Part shown: in pieces, positions 25,924 to 35,329 of the stretch
Numbering within the stretch: position 1 is the first letter of the stretch
How the letters are laid out: each line of letters opens with the position of its first letter
Source: Aldersonia sp. NBC_00410
Lineage (GTDB): Bacteria > Actinomycetota > Actinomycetes > Mycobacteriales > Mycobacteriaceae
DNA length: 64,000 bases
Assembly (NCBI RefSeq): GCF_026342035.1
Contig: NZ_JAPENM010000002.1
Coordinates: 434,001 to 498,000 of the forward strand
Reading direction: 5' to 3'
Notes under the pieces: generated by a model
Database searches by the model: none
The model's input: the letters and a program-made list of their open reading frames with translations, nothing else
Told to the model about the DNA's origin: nothing
Program-made: the position numbers and the translations under genes

Positions 25924-27825
25924 TCAGCCGACCGCGAAGTCGTCGTCGCTGTTGTTGCCCAGCGCCTGCTCGAGCAAGCTGCGCCGGTACTGCTCGAGCG
26001 CGACCAGATCCCCGAACAGGTTGTGGTACTCGTCGGGTTCGTCGGCCGGTGAGATCCGCTGCAGCTTGGACTTGAGCTCGGCCACCTGTCGGCCCACCCA
26101 CACTTCCTGCAACCGCGCCAGCACGCCGGTGATGTAGCGCGGCACGGTCCCCTCGGACGCGATCGGCAGCGGGTCGACCGAGAGTTCGTGCACGAGCGAG
26201 CGCAGCGTGAGATCGGCGGTCTGGTCCGCAACGCTGCTCACCCAGTCGGCACCGCCGAGCCCGGCGGAGGTGCCGCCCGCGGCCGCGATCGCCTGTCGCA
26301 CCGCCGAATACGCCGGGTGGGTGAACGATTCCGGGGGCAGGGAGTCGAAGACCGTGCCCGCGATCGCCGGGTACTGCAAGGCCGCCGTGAGCGCATTGCG
26401 CTGCGGCTTGAGCGTCGGATCACCGGGATTGGGACGTGTCGCAGGCGTGGGCGACGAGCGCCGGCGCGTCGGCCGGTCGGCGGCGACACCGCCGCGGCGC
26501 GCTTCCTCCCCCACCCGACGGATCACCTGCGGGATGTCGTCCCAGCCGACCCAACCGGCCAGGCGCGTCGCATAGGCCTTGCGCAACGCGTCGTCCTTGA
26601 TCTGCGCCACGACCGGCACCGCCCGTCGCAGCGATTCGACCTGCCCCTCCGCGGTGTCCAGGTCGTACTCGGCAAGCAGGCCCTTGATCACGAACTCGAA
26701 CAGCGGCACGCGACGCGCCACGAGATCACGCAGGGCGGCATCGCCCGAGTTCTGGCGCAGTTCGCACGGGTCCTGCCCGTCGGCGGCCACCGCGATATAG
26801 GTCTGCCCGGCCAGCTTCTGGTCTCCGGCAAAGGCTTTCAGCGCCGCTGCCTGACCGGCCGCGTCACCGTCGAAGGTGTAGATGATCTCACCACGCCAGA
26901 AGTTGTCGTCCATCAGCAGCCGCCGAAGCACCGACATGTGCTCCTCGCCGAACGCGGTCCCGCAGGACGCGACCGCGGTCTTCACACCCGCGAGATGCAT
27001 CGCCATCACATCGGTGTAACCCTCGACGACTACCGCCTGATGACCTTTCGCGATGTCCCGCTTGGCCAGGTCGAGACCGAACAGCACGCCGGACTTCTTG
27101 TACAGCATGGTTTCCGGCGTGTTGACGTACTTGCCGGGCATGGTGTCGTCGTCGAACAGTTTGCGCGCGCCGAAGCCGATCACGTCACCGGCGAGATTGC
27201 GGATGGGCCACAGCAGTCGGCGATGGAAGCGGTCGATCGGACCGCGTTTGCCTTGTTTGGCCAAGCCCGCGGCCTCGAGTTCCTTGAACTCGAACCCCTT
27301 GCGCAACAGGTGTTTTGTCAGCGTATCCCAGCCCGCGGGGGCGTAACCGCAGCCGAACTGCGCGGCTGCGGCCGAATCGAAGTTGCGTTCGGTCAGGTAC
27401 CGGCGCGCGGTTTCCGCCTCGGGTTCGCGCAATTGCGCCGCGTAGTACTCCTGCGCCGCTGCGTTCGCGGCGACGAGCCGACCGCGGGTGCCGCGGTCGC
27501 GCTGCACCGAGGTGCCGCCGCCCTCGTAGGAGATCTGGTATCCGAGCCGATCGGCGAGTTGCTCGACGGCCTCGACGAAGCTGATGTGGTCGATCTTCTG
27601 CAGGAAGCTGTAGACGTCGCCGCCCTCGCCGCACCCGAAGCAATGGAAGTGTCCGTGGTTGGGCCGGACGTGAAACGACGGTGACTTCTCGTCGTGAAAG
27701 GGGCAAAGCCCCTTCATGGAATCGGCGCCGGCCCGGCGCAGCGAGACGTACTCGCCGACGATGTCTTCGATGTTGGTGCGTTCGCGAATGGCCGCGATGT
27801 CTCGATCGGGAATTCGGCCGGCCAC
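25924..27825 (-). CDS. dnaG: DNA primase
   Basis: The 633-residue primase makes RNA primers at the replication fork. The N-terminal CHC2 zinc finger is visible (CPFHDEKSPSFHV then HCFGCGEGGD). The RNA-polymerase domain contains the TOPRIM signatures VVVEGYTDVMAMH and YTFDGDAAG, whose acidic residues bind metal. The C-terminal helicase-binding domain runs from about 470 to the end (SLLEQALGNNSDDDF). GTG 27825 is the natural start because VAGRIPDRDIAAIRERTNIEDIVG is the conserved beginning; longer upstream frames lack homology. Confidence 0.97.
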   Translation of the reverse strand: MAGRIPDRDIAAIRERTNIEDIVGEYVSLRRAGADSMKGLCPFHDEKSPSFHVRPNHGHFHCFGCGEGGDVYSFLQKIDHISFVEAVEQLADRLGYQISYEGGGTSVQRDRGTRGRLVAANAAAQEYYAAQLREPEAETARRYLTERNFDSAAAAQFGCGYAPAGWDTLTKHLLRKGFEFKELEAAGLAKQGKRGPIDRFHRRLLWPIRNLAGDVIGFGARKLFDDDTMPGKYVNTPETMLYKKSGVLFGLDLAKRDIAKGHQAVVVEGYTDVMAMHLAGVKTAVASCGTAFGEEHMSVLRRLLMDDNFWRGEIIYTFDGDAAGQAAALKAFAGDQKLAGQTYIAVAADGQDPCELRQNSGDAALRDLVARRVPLFEFVIKGLLAEYDLDTAEGQVESLRRAVPVVAQIKDDALRKAYATRLAGWVGWDDIPQVIRRVGEEARRGGVAADRPTRRRSSPTPATRPNPGDPTLKPQRNALTAALQYPAIAGTVFDSLPPESFTHPAYSAVRQAIAAAGGTSAGLGGADWVSSVADQTADLTLRSLVHELSVDPLPIASEGTVPRYITGVLARLQEVWVGRQVAELKSKLQRISPADEPDEYHNLFGDLVALEQYRRSLLEQALGNNSDDDFAVG

Positions 27826-27925
27826 GGCAGCGAGTCTAGCGCCGCCGGCGGGGTCGCCCGTGCGGGCACGCGAACGCCGACCTCGCGACGGCGCGGCCCA
27901 CCGGCGTCTGCGCACCGGGCGTAGA

Positions 27926-28270
27926 TCACGTGGTGTGCGCGGAGCCCTCCAGCGCACCCCCGGCAGCGCGCCAGTCGACCAGCCCCTTCGACATGTTCTT
28001 GGCATCGAAGCCGTAATCGATGAGCATGTTCGCGGCGCCATACGATCGCAGACCCCCGGTGCAGAAGGTGATCAACAGACGATCCTCGGGCAGGTCCTCG
28101 CATCGCCGCGACAGTTCTTCGAGGGGGACATGAAGCGACCCGGGGATGTGGTTGCGGTTCCACTCGAACTGTCGGCGCACATCGATGATCAATGCGCCCT
28201 CACGGGCCAGGCGAATCGCCTCCCCAGCGGTGACCGACGGAGCCTGATGCAGGTAGTGCCGGACTTTCAT
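27926..28270 (-). CDS. Rhodanese-domain sulfurtransferase
   Basis: The 114-residue single-domain rhodanese has IDVRRQFEWNRNHIPGSLHVP and the active-site loop FCTGGLRS, with the Cys that carries the persulfide. It is cytoplasmic and probably moves sulfane sulfur between thiols. It is divergent from a MarR regulator, with a clean operator between them. This suggests that the regulator controls it in response to sulfide, persulfide or another reactive thiol ligand; that ligand is inference. Confidence 0.88.
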   Translation of the reverse strand: MKVRHYLHQAPSVTAGEAIRLAREGALIIDVRRQFEWNRNHIPGSLHVPLEELSRRCEDLPEDRLLITFCTGGLRSYGAANMLIDYGFDAKNMSKGLVDWRAAGGALEGSAHTT

Positions 28271-28303
28271 CCCGAGTCTCTTTCGTCCGTCGAGTCGACG
28301 ATT

Positions 28304-28324
28304 AGTTTCAGTTAGTCTGAAACT
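28304..28324. promoter_or_regulatory. MarR-type operator between rhodanese and MarR genes
   Basis: Perfect 8-base arms AGTTTCAG and CTGAAACT are separated by TTAGT. The 21-base site lies between the divergent starts (28270 and 28348), and its AT-rich content marks the promoter zone. It fits the size of a MarR dimer site and probably serves both genes. Confidence 0.65.
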
Positions 28325-28347
28325 GACGGAGAGGGGTTGTCAATCTG

Positions 28348-28851
28348 GTGGACGAGGACGTGGGAAAAGACACGAAAGCGAGCCGGAAGGCCGGTACGAG
28401 CGGCGGCGTCAGTCCCGCCGGGGCCCCGCCACCGAGTGCGGCATTCCTCGTGATGACCGTGGGCCGACGAATCCGCGAGCATGTCGAGGCCTCGCTGAAG
28501 GCGGAGGGGATTTCGATGCGGCACATGTCGGCACTGGGCCACCTGTCCCGCGACGCCGGGATCTCCTACAGCGAGCTGGCGCGTCGCGCATCGGTGACGC
28601 CACAGAGCATGCAGTCGACCCTGACGAAACTCGAAGATCGCGGCGCCGTTGCCAGGACGACCGATTCCGGGCGGGGCCGTACGGCACAACTGTTCGTCAC
28701 CGAGGAGGGCGCGCGCCTACTCCGGGTGGGCCGAGATGCGATCACCGAGGTCGATCGAATGCTCGCGGACCTCATCGATGCGGACGACCTTGCGCGACTG
28801 ACGCCGTCGCTCATGCAGATGTTGCGCACGCTCGGCGGCGACCAGCCGTAG
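28348..28851 (+). CDS. MarR-family transcriptional regulator
   Basis: The 167-residue protein has a winged helix-turn-helix: HMSALGHLSRDAGISYSELARRASVTPQSMQSTLTKLEDRGAVART forms the recognition region, and RGRTAQLFVTEEG the wing. A Pro/Gly-rich N-terminal arm of about 30 residues precedes it. No cysteine is visible in the core, so sensing by thiol oxidation is unlikely; a ligand or another signal is more probable. It is divergent from the rhodanese gene and probably represses both. Confidence 0.88.
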   Translation: MDEDVGKDTKASRKAGTSGGVSPAGAPPPSAAFLVMTVGRRIREHVEASLKAEGISMRHMSALGHLSRDAGISYSELARRASVTPQSMQSTLTKLEDRGAVARTTDSGRGRTAQLFVTEEGARLLRVGRDAITEVDRMLADLIDADDLARLTPSLMQMLRTLGGDQP

Positions 28852-28852
28852 C

Positions 28853-30121
28853 TCAGGCCCGTGCGGCAGCGACCTGCTCGAGCCGGCTCTCGGTGTAGGA
28901 GGCGATCTGGTCCATCACCACCCGAACCCGCGCGTTGTCGTCGGCCGCCTCCGTCCACGCCGGCAGCAGCCACGGATCGAGGCCGAGCGGCGCGGCGGCG
29001 AGCAGCGCCTTCGCCACCGCGGTAATCCGCTCCCGCTGCTCCCACTGCCGGTTCTTGTGGCCCTCATCGGACATGACATAACGCAGCGCGACGGTTTTCA
29101 GCAGCGCGACCTCGGCGCGAACGACCGGCGGCACCACCAGATCGGCAGCGAATCGGGACAGCGGCGCCGAGCCGGCCGAGTCGATGGTGCCGGTGATCGC
29201 CGCGGTGGCGAATCTGCCGACGAGTTCGCTGGTCAGCCGTTTGAGCGCGACCGAGGCGGCGACCGTGCCGTCATAGGTAGGCACCCCCGTGACCACCGGC
29301 AGCACGGATAGTCGACGGGCGGCGTCGATCAAGTCGTCGCTGGTCAGTCCGCGGTGCTCGCGCGCGCCCATTTCGGCGAGGGCGGACTGCTCGGCCGGAT
29401 CGCCAAGGGCGCGCAGGTCGATACGACCCGCGATCACGCCGTCCTCGACGTCGTGCACCGAGTAGGCGACGTCATCGGCCCAGTCCATCACCTGCGACTC
29501 GAGGCATTGGCGCCGTTCGGGCGCACTGTCGCGGACCCAGGCGAGGGTGTCGAGGTCGTCGGAGTAGGCACCGAACTTCCCACCCGTCGGTGGACGTGGC
29601 CAGGGGTACTTGATCGTCGCGTCGAGTGCGGCCCTGGTCAGATTCAGGCCGACGCTGCAGCCGTCCGCATCGAGGATCTTCGGTTCGAGCCGGGTGAGGA
29701 TGCGAAGGTTCTGCGCGTTGCCCTCGAAGCCGCCGTGGGCGTCGGCGAAATCGTCGAGCGCCTTCTCCCCGTTGTGTCCGTAGGGCGGGTGCCCGATGTC
29801 GTGCGCCAACCCGGCGAGGTCGACGAGGTCGGGGTCGCAGCCGAGCCCGTCGGCGATGCTGCGTCCGATCTGCGCGACCTCGAGCGAATGGGTCAACCGG
29901 GTGCGCGGCGTGTCACCGTCGCGCGGCCCCATCACCTGGGTCTTGTCCGCCAATCTGCGCAACGCGGCCGAATGCAGCACGCGCGCGCGGTCGCGGGAAA
30001 AATCGGAGCGATGCGCCGGCTTGGTGTGCGGCAGTCCTGCGGTCTTGCGGGTCTCGACGACCGTGCGCTGCAGCGCGTGCTCGTCGTAGCCCGACGCGGC
30101 GTCCGGAGGTGTCGCGGTCAC
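28853..30121 (-). CDS. dgt: Deoxyguanosinetriphosphate triphosphohydrolase
   Basis: The 422-residue HD-domain dNTPase hydrolyses dGTP to deoxyguanosine and triphosphate. The metal-binding HD signature is complete: [14 protein letters not shown], then [15 protein letters not shown], and [17 protein letters not shown] with the last Asp. The N-terminal [23 protein letters not shown] is typical. GTG 30121 overlaps the stop of the upstream DUF218 gene by four bases, so the two are coupled. In mycobacteria dgt also sits next to dnaG. Confidence 0.94.
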   Translation of the reverse strand: MTATPPDAASGYDEHALQRTVVETRKTAGLPHTKPAHRSDFSRDRARVLHSAALRRLADKTQVMGPRDGDTPRTRLTHSLEVAQIGRSIADGLGCDPDLVDLAGLAHDIGHPPYGHNGEKALDDFADAHGGFEGNAQNLRILTRLEPKILDADGCSVGLNLTRAALDATIKYPWPRPPTGGKFGAYSDDLDTLAWVRDSAPERRQCLESQVMDWADDVAYSVHDVEDGVIAGRIDLRALGDPAEQSALAEMGAREHRGLTSDDLIDAARRLSVLPVVTGVPTYDGTVAASVALKRLTSELVGRFATAAITGTIDSAGSAPLSRFAADLVVPPVVRAEVALLKTVALRYVMSDEGHKNRQWEQRERITAVAKALLAAAPLGLDPWLLPAWTEAADDNARVRVVMDQIASYTESRLEQVAAARA

Positions 30122-30810
30122 TGCCCCGCCGTGTAGGAGAAGTCGGCGGAGGAATGCGTGATCTGGTACCACAACAGCGCCGCTGTCTCGCGTGCGATGC
30201 CGTGCAGTTGCGACTCCCGGGTGAATACCGCCGGCCCCTGCCGGGTCGGCGCCGTCCAGGCCTCGATCCCGGCGTCGCGAGCCATGGTGCGGGTCCGCAG
30301 CGAATGCCACGGATCGCTGACGAGGACGGCGGAGGACAGGTTGCGTGCGGCCATCTCGTCGTGCACCGCCTCGATGCTGCCCAGTGTGTCCGCTCCCTGT
30401 TCGACGGCGATGATGTCGTCGGCAGGGATGCCCTCGTCGGTGAGGTAGTTCTTGCCCGATGCGGCCTCGGTGTATTCATCGCCGATCTGTTTTCCGCCGA
30501 CCGTAATGACGGTCGGCGCCACACCTTCGCGGTACAGGCTCGCGGCCTGCTCGAGCCGGGCCTCGAAGACCGACGACGGGGTGCCCGAGTACTGCGCGGC
30601 GCCGAGCACCACGATGGCGTCGGCCGTCGAGTGGTCGTCGATGCGGGCCACCTGCCATACCCGTACCGCCGTGCCGCCGACGATCAACAGCGCGACCAGG
30701 ACGGCACCGAGCATCAGTCGACCCAGCCAGCGCAGGATCGACGAACCCACCCCGCGCCTGTTCGGCTCGGGGTGGTAGCGCTCGCGATCGCGCTCCGGTG
30801 CGTACGTCAC
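30118..30810 (-). CDS. YdcF/ElyC-type DUF218 membrane protein
   Basis: The 230-residue protein has one membrane segment (about residues 27-50, [21 protein letters not shown]) and a DUF218 domain outside: [24 protein letters not shown], then [23 protein letters not shown] and [19 protein letters not shown]. Family members influence cell-envelope carbohydrate or lipid-carrier metabolism; the exact reaction is unproved. It is translationally coupled to dgt (4-base overlap). Confidence 0.85.
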   Translation of the reverse strand: MTYAPERDRERYHPEPNRRGVGSSILRWLGRLMLGAVLVALLIVGGTAVRVWQVARIDDHSTADAIVVLGAAQYSGTPSSVFEARLEQAASLYREGVAPTVITVGGKQIGDEYTEAASGKNYLTDEGIPADDIIAVEQGADTLGSIEAVHDEMAARNLSSAVLVSDPWHSLRTRTMARDAGIEAWTAPTRQGPAVFTRESQLHGIARETAALLWYQITHSSADFSYTAGQ

Positions 30811-30877
30811 CCCCCAAGTCTGCCAGCCCGAGTGGGCGGCACCCGTGACCGGCGTGTCCCGGCGTGCTCGACACCCT

Positions 30878-30884
30878 TATAGAT
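30878..30884 (+). promoter_or_regulatory. -10 box of a probably leaderless transcript
   Basis: TATAGAT lies 4-8 bases before the GTG/ATG pair at 30889/30892. A transcript starting seven bases after the box would begin on the start codon, a common arrangement in actinobacteria. No ribosome site is visible upstream of the start. Confidence 0.5.
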
Positions 30885-30891
30885 TCGTGTG

Positions 30892-32910
30892 ATGCCTCAC
30901 GCCGCCCGCATCGCTGTGCGACAGATAGTGATCGCTATTCTGTTGGGAGTCGCACTGCTCGGCCTGGCACCGATCGCTGTCGCTGAGGCACCGTACCGGC
31001 TCCCGGCGCAGATCAGCGACGACGTCGAAGCACTCAATGACGATCAGCACGCGGAAGTTCAGGACGCAATCGACGCGCTCTACGATAGCGATCACGTCCG
31101 GCTGTGGGTGGCCTTCGTGGCCGACTTCGACGGACTCGGCGAACAGCAATGGGCCGAACAAACCGCGCAGGACAGTTCACTGGGCAACAGCGACGTGCTG
31201 CTCGCCGTCGCGACCGTCGACGGCTCGTACTACCTGTCCGCACCGAAGGCCATGTCGGCAGTATCCGAGTCCGAGTGGTCCGATCTGCGCACCAACGCAA
31301 TCGAACCCGCCCTGCGCGAGGAAGACTGGGCCGGCGCGAGCATCGCGACCGCCACGGGGATATCCGACGCGCTGCACTCGGCCTCCGGGGGCGGGGTGCC
31401 CGTGGCCGGCGTCCTTGTCGCACTTGGCGTCGTCGTCGTGGCGGCCGGCGGGGTGGTCGTTTTCCTGCGGCGGCGCAGAAAAGCGACTGCCGAGGCCGAC
31501 GCGACGGCCGCGCGCACCGTTGACCCGCTCGACACCGATGCACTGGCCGCGCTACCCATCCCGATGCTGCACGAGCGGTCCCGGGAGGTGCTGGTCGAGA
31601 TGGACAACGCCGTGCGCACCAGTTCCGAGGAACTCGAACTCGCCCGCGGCGAATTCGGCGACGACGCCGTGCGGGTGTTCGACACCGCACTCACGAACGC
31701 GAAAACTGCACTGGCCCATGCCTTTACGATCCGTCAGCAGCTCGACGATGCGATACCCGATCCGCTCGAACAGCAGCGTGACCTCCTCGTCGAACTGATC
31801 AACAATTGTGCGCGTGCCGATCGCGAACTCGACGAGCGGGTGGCGGAATTCGACGGGATGCGCGACCTGCTCATCGACGCCCCCGCGCGGCTCGACGCGC
31901 TCACCCAGCGGATCGTCGAGGTGACTGTCCGCATCCCCGCCTCGGAAAGCGAACTGGCCGAGTTGGCCACGCAGTTCCCGGCCAGTGTGCTCGAACCCGT
32001 CCTGGGCAACACCGCGATGGCGCGCGATCAGTGCGATTTCGCCGAACGCTCCGTCGCCGACGGGCGCACCGCCATCGCGCTGCCGCCGGGCAAGCAGGGG
32101 GCGGCGGTCGGTGCGATCCGCGCGGCGGAGGCCGCCGTCGCGCACGCGGGGGAACTCCTCGACGCCGTCGACAATGCCGCGCAGAGCATTCGCGGTGCGA
32201 TCGCCGCGCTCCCGGCGTTGATCGACGAGGTGCGTGCGGAAATCGCGACCGCCAAAGCACTTGCCACCGGCGAAACGAACGGCGACACCGGGCTCGCGCA
32301 GAGCCGGGTGAGCGCGGAGTCGGCGCTGGCCAGGGCCGAAACAAGTTGCGAGGGCAACCCGCTCGGGGTGTACTCGCAGCTGCTGCGCGCCGATGTCGAA
32401 CTCGACCGGGCGATCGCGACTGCGCAGGACCGCGCCCGGGCTGCGGCGCGGGTGCAGCGCCAACTCGACCAGACCGTCGGCGCCGCAGCGTCGCAGATCG
32501 CTGCGGCCACCGATTTCATCTCGACCCGACGCGGCGCGGTCAACGCCCAGGCGCGAACTCGCCTCGCCGAGGGACAGCGCCGCCTCGACGAGGCTCGCCG
32601 CCTGGCCGCCACGGAGCCCGAGGAGGCGCTCGAACATGCGCGGGCCGCAACCGAACTCGGATCCCGCGCGCTGCTGTCTGCGCAGGCCGACGTCGAGCAC
32701 TGGGAAAGCAGCAGACAGCCGGTCGGTGGCGGACCCGACGTCGGCGCGGTGCTCGGCGGCGTCCTGATCGACAGCATTCTGCGCGGCGGGTTCGCCGGCG
32801 GCAGCCCCGGCAGGCGGTACGGCAGTGGCGGCCACGCGCGGATGGGCAGCCCCGGATCATTCGGCGGCGCAGGTAGTTCGCGACGCATCGGCGGCGGGGG
32901 GCGATTCTGA
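30892..32910 (+). CDS. TPM-domain membrane protein with long helical C-terminal region
   Basis: The 672-residue protein has a signal peptide or first membrane helix (about 10-32) and a TPM-type domain outside (about 35-150, with LPAQISDDVEALNDDQHAEVQDAI). A second membrane helix lies near 165-190 (AGVLVALGVVVVAAGGVVVFL). A very long Ala/Glu/Arg-rich helical region follows (about 220-610), probably coiled coil, and the tail is Gly/Ser/Arg-rich. Homologues next to dgt/dnaG are known in mycobacteria. No reaction is assigned. The start is GTG/ATG at 30889/30892 with no ribosome site. Its stop overlaps the next gene's ATG by one base. Confidence 0.82.
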   Translation: MPHAARIAVRQIVIAILLGVALLGLAPIAVAEAPYRLPAQISDDVEALNDDQHAEVQDAIDALYDSDHVRLWVAFVADFDGLGEQQWAEQTAQDSSLGNSDVLLAVATVDGSYYLSAPKAMSAVSESEWSDLRTNAIEPALREEDWAGASIATATGISDALHSASGGGVPVAGVLVALGVVVVAAGGVVVFLRRRRKATAEADATAARTVDPLDTDALAALPIPMLHERSREVLVEMDNAVRTSSEELELARGEFGDDAVRVFDTALTNAKTALAHAFTIRQQLDDAIPDPLEQQRDLLVELINNCARADRELDERVAEFDGMRDLLIDAPARLDALTQRIVEVTVRIPASESELAELATQFPASVLEPVLGNTAMARDQCDFAERSVADGRTAIALPPGKQGAAVGAIRAAEAAVAHAGELLDAVDNAAQSIRGAIAALPALIDEVRAEIATAKALATGETNGDTGLAQSRVSAESALARAETSCEGNPLGVYSQLLRADVELDRAIATAQDRARAAARVQRQLDQTVGAAASQIAAATDFISTRRGAVNAQARTRLAEGQRRLDEARRLAATEPEEALEHARAATELGSRALLSAQADVEHWESSRQPVGGGPDVGAVLGGVLIDSILRGGFAGGSPGRRYGSGGHARMGSPGSFGGAGSSRRIGGGGRF

Positions 32911-33383
32911 TGGGCCTCCTCCCCCGCTTCGCCCGTTATCTTGCCGCGCGACGGTGGCTGATGCGTTTCTCGCCGGCAATCATCTGGCTCGAACAAACCG
33001 TCCGCCGGTTGACCCGATCGCGGTGGGGCGTCCTGGACCTGGCGCGGGTGCCGTCGGTTCAGCTCACCGTCCTCGGCCGCAAATCCGGTCTCCCGCGCAC
33101 CACGTCGCTGCTGTGCGTGCCGGAACCCGAGGGCGATCTGGTGATCGGGTCCAACTTCGGCCGCGCCAAGCACCCCGGCTGGTCGGCGAACCTGCTCGCC
33201 GCCGATTCGGTTGCGGTGCGCCGCAACGGAACCGACTACCAGGCAATTCCGGAACTGCTCTCCGGCAGTGCACGCGAGCAGGCGTGGGAACGTGCCGTTG
33301 CCTATTGGCCCGGGTACCGGATGGAAGCCGACCTCGCCGGCGACCGGGAGTTCCGGATCTTCGTGTTGCGCTACCAGCGCTGA
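32910..33383 (+). CDS. Nitroreductase-family deazaflavin (F420)-dependent oxidoreductase (second)
   Basis: This 157-residue split-barrel protein resembles the one at 5984 in family only. It has PSVQLTVLGRKSGLPRTTSLL, VIGSNFGRAKHPGWSANLLA, and C-terminal YWPGYRMEADLAGDREFRIFVL. These are the cofactor-binding and substrate loops of the DDN family. The first 35 residues form a basic, amphipathic helix that may contact the membrane, consistent with quinone-type substrates. It is coupled to the TPM-domain gene (1-base overlap). Confidence 0.85.
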   Translation: MGLLPRFARYLAARRWLMRFSPAIIWLEQTVRRLTRSRWGVLDLARVPSVQLTVLGRKSGLPRTTSLLCVPEPEGDLVIGSNFGRAKHPGWSANLLAADSVAVRRNGTDYQAIPELLSGSAREQAWERAVAYWPGYRMEADLAGDREFRIFVLRYQR

Positions 33384-33384
33384 G

Positions 33385-34776
33385 TCACGAGCCGATCAGG
33401 TGCTGCGCGAGGTAACCCTCCACCCGATCGAGCGAAATGCGCTCCTGCGCCATGGAATCGCGCTCGCGGACCGTCACCGCCTGATCCTCGAGGGTGTCGA
33501 AATCGACCGTGATGCAGAACGGCGTGCCGATCTCGTCCTGCCTGCGGTACCGCCGGCCGATCGCCCCCGCGTCGTCGAAATCGACATTCCAGTTCCGCCG
33601 CAGCGCGGCCGCCAGGTCCTTCGCCTTGGGCGTGAGGTCGGCGTTGCGCGACAGCGGCAACACCGCGGCCTTCACCGGCGCGAGCCGGCGGTCCAGGCGC
33701 AGCACCGTCCGCTTGTCGATGCCGCCCTTCGCGTTCGGCGCCTCGTCCTCGGCGTAGGCGTCGACCAGGAACGCCATCAGCGAGCGGGTCAGGCCGGCCG
33801 CGGGCTCGATGACATACGGGGTGTAGCGCTCACCGGTGTTCTGGTCGAAGTAGCTGAGCTCGGCACCGGAATGCTTGGCGTGCGTGGACAGGTCGAAATC
33901 GGTGCGGTTGGCGACGCCTTCGAGCTCACCCCATTCGCTGCCCTGGAACCCGAAGCGGTATTCGATGTCGACGGTCCGCTTGGAGTAGTGCGACAGCTTG
34001 TCCAGCGGGTGTTCGAACAGGCGCAGGTTCTCCGGGTCGATGCCGAGGTCGGTGTACCAGGCCAGGCGGGTGTCGATCCAGTACTGGTGCCACTGCTCGT
34101 CTTCGCCGGGTTTGACAAAGAACTCCATCTCCATCTGCTCGAACTCGCGGGTGCGGAAGATGAAGTTGCCCGGCGTGATCTCGTTGCGGAAGCTTTTGCC
34201 GATCTGGCCGATACCGAACGGCGGCTTCTTGCGGGCGGTGGTCATCACGTTGGCGAAGTTGACGAAGATGCCCTGGGCCGTCTCCGGGCGCAGATAGTGC
34301 AGGCCCTCTTCGGTTTCGATCGGACCGAGGTGGGTCTTGAGCATCATGTTGAAGTCGCGCGGCTCGGTCCACCGACCAACGGTGCCGCAATCGGGACAGG
34401 CGACGACGTCCATCGCGACGTCGTCGGGGTTGTCGATGCCCTTCTTCTCCGCGTACGCCTCCTGCAGGTGGTCCTGCCGGTGCCGCTTGTGGCAGTTCAG
34501 GCACTCCACGAGCGGATCGTTGAAGACGCCCACGTGCCCGGAGGCGACCCACACCTCGCGGGGCAGAATTACCGACGAGTCGAGACCGACGACGTCGTCG
34601 CGGCCGGTGACCATGGCGCGCCACCACTGCTTCTTGATGTTGTCCTTGAGTTCCACACCGAGCGGGCCGTAGTCCCATGCCGACTTGGTACCGCCGTAGA
34701 TCTCACCGCAGGGGTAGACCAATCCTCGGCGCTTGGCGAGGTTCGCGACGGTGTCGACCTTGGACTTGGGTGCCAC
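33385..34776 (-). CDS. glyS: Glycyl-tRNA synthetase (alpha2, class II)
   Basis: The 463-residue enzyme has the standard length for the actinobacterial dimeric GlyRS. It charges tRNA-Gly. Motif 2 is [19 protein letters not shown], the [10 protein letters not shown] strand holds the ATP site, and motif 3 is [11 protein letters not shown] CxxC...CxxC zinc pair is visible (CLNCHKRH and CPDCGTVG). GTG 34776 starts the conserved [18 protein letters not shown]; longer in-frame extensions have no homology. It is divergent from the metal-regulator operon. Confidence 0.97.
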   Translation of the reverse strand: MAPKSKVDTVANLAKRRGLVYPCGEIYGGTKSAWDYGPLGVELKDNIKKQWWRAMVTGRDDVVGLDSSVILPREVWVASGHVGVFNDPLVECLNCHKRHRQDHLQEAYAEKKGIDNPDDVAMDVVACPDCGTVGRWTEPRDFNMMLKTHLGPIETEEGLHYLRPETAQGIFVNFANVMTTARKKPPFGIGQIGKSFRNEITPGNFIFRTREFEQMEMEFFVKPGEDEQWHQYWIDTRLAWYTDLGIDPENLRLFEHPLDKLSHYSKRTVDIEYRFGFQGSEWGELEGVANRTDFDLSTHAKHSGAELSYFDQNTGERYTPYVIEPAAGLTRSLMAFLVDAYAEDEAPNAKGGIDKRTVLRLDRRLAPVKAAVLPLSRNADLTPKAKDLAAALRRNWNVDFDDAGAIGRRYRRQDEIGTPFCITVDFDTLEDQAVTVRERDSMAQERISLDRVEGYLAQHLIGS

Positions 34777-34885
34777 TTCGGGGGCTCGCAATCTGGCGTG
34801 AATGGGCGGGGTGGGTCCCGCCAAGCCTATCGGGGGCGTGCCAGGACCGATTCGCGCCCTGGCGCGGTGCCCTGCGCGGCGTCGT

Positions 34886-34914
34886 TTGACATGCATGAAC
34901 GTGCATATCAAAAT
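34886..34914 (+). promoter_or_regulatory. Promoter with embedded operator for the arsR-zur operon
   Basis: TTGACA (34886-34891) and CAAAAT (34909-34914) are spaced 17 bases, a good sigma-70-like promoter. Between them lies the inverted repeat ATGCA (34891-34895) and TGCAT (34902-34906). A metal-free ArsR/SmtB dimer bound there would block polymerase. The AAGGAGG ribosome site follows at 34931-34937. Confidence 0.7.
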
Positions 34915-34942
34915 GGAAGTGATTTGCAATAAGGAGGTTCGG

Positions 34943-35329
34943 GTGCCCAGCACGGATGCCGCCCACGTCTCCCTCGCGCGGTCCACCGCAGGTCCATTCG
35001 ACGCACTCGGCGCTGCCGCGCCGGTCCCGAAGGCGACCCTGGATGCAGCGGGTGAGCTGCTGCGCGCCCTCGCCGCGCCGGTCCGCATTGCGATCGTGCT
35101 GCAGCTGTTGCAGTCCGGCCGGTGCGTGCACGAACTCGTGGGCGCGCTCGGCGTACCGCAGCCGCTGATCAGTCAGCACCTGCGTGTGCTCAAGTCGGCC
35201 GGTGTGGTCCGTGGCGAGCGGACCGGACGCGAGGTGCTCTACGAGCTCGTCGACGATCACCTCGCGCGGATCGTGCTCGACGCGCTCGCGCACGCCCAGG
35301 AGGGAATGACCGATGCCACCGCGCTCTGA
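34943..35329 (+). CDS. ArsR/SmtB-family metal-responsive repressor
   Basis: The 128-residue winged-helix protein has the ArsR core: [26 protein letters not shown], then [29 protein letters not shown] (recognition helix), and a wing [19 protein letters not shown]. The C-terminal helix contains Asp and His pairs ([16 protein letters not shown]) of the kind used as the alpha-5 zinc site. It matches the zinc-sensing repressor that precedes zur in mycobacteria. GTG 34943 has AAGGAGG five bases upstream. It overlaps zur by 17 bases, forming one operon. Confidence 0.92.
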   Translation: MPSTDAAHVSLARSTAGPFDALGAAAPVPKATLDAAGELLRALAAPVRIAIVLQLLQSGRCVHELVGALGVPQPLISQHLRVLKSAGVVRGERTGREVLYELVDDHLARIVLDALAHAQEGMTDATAL

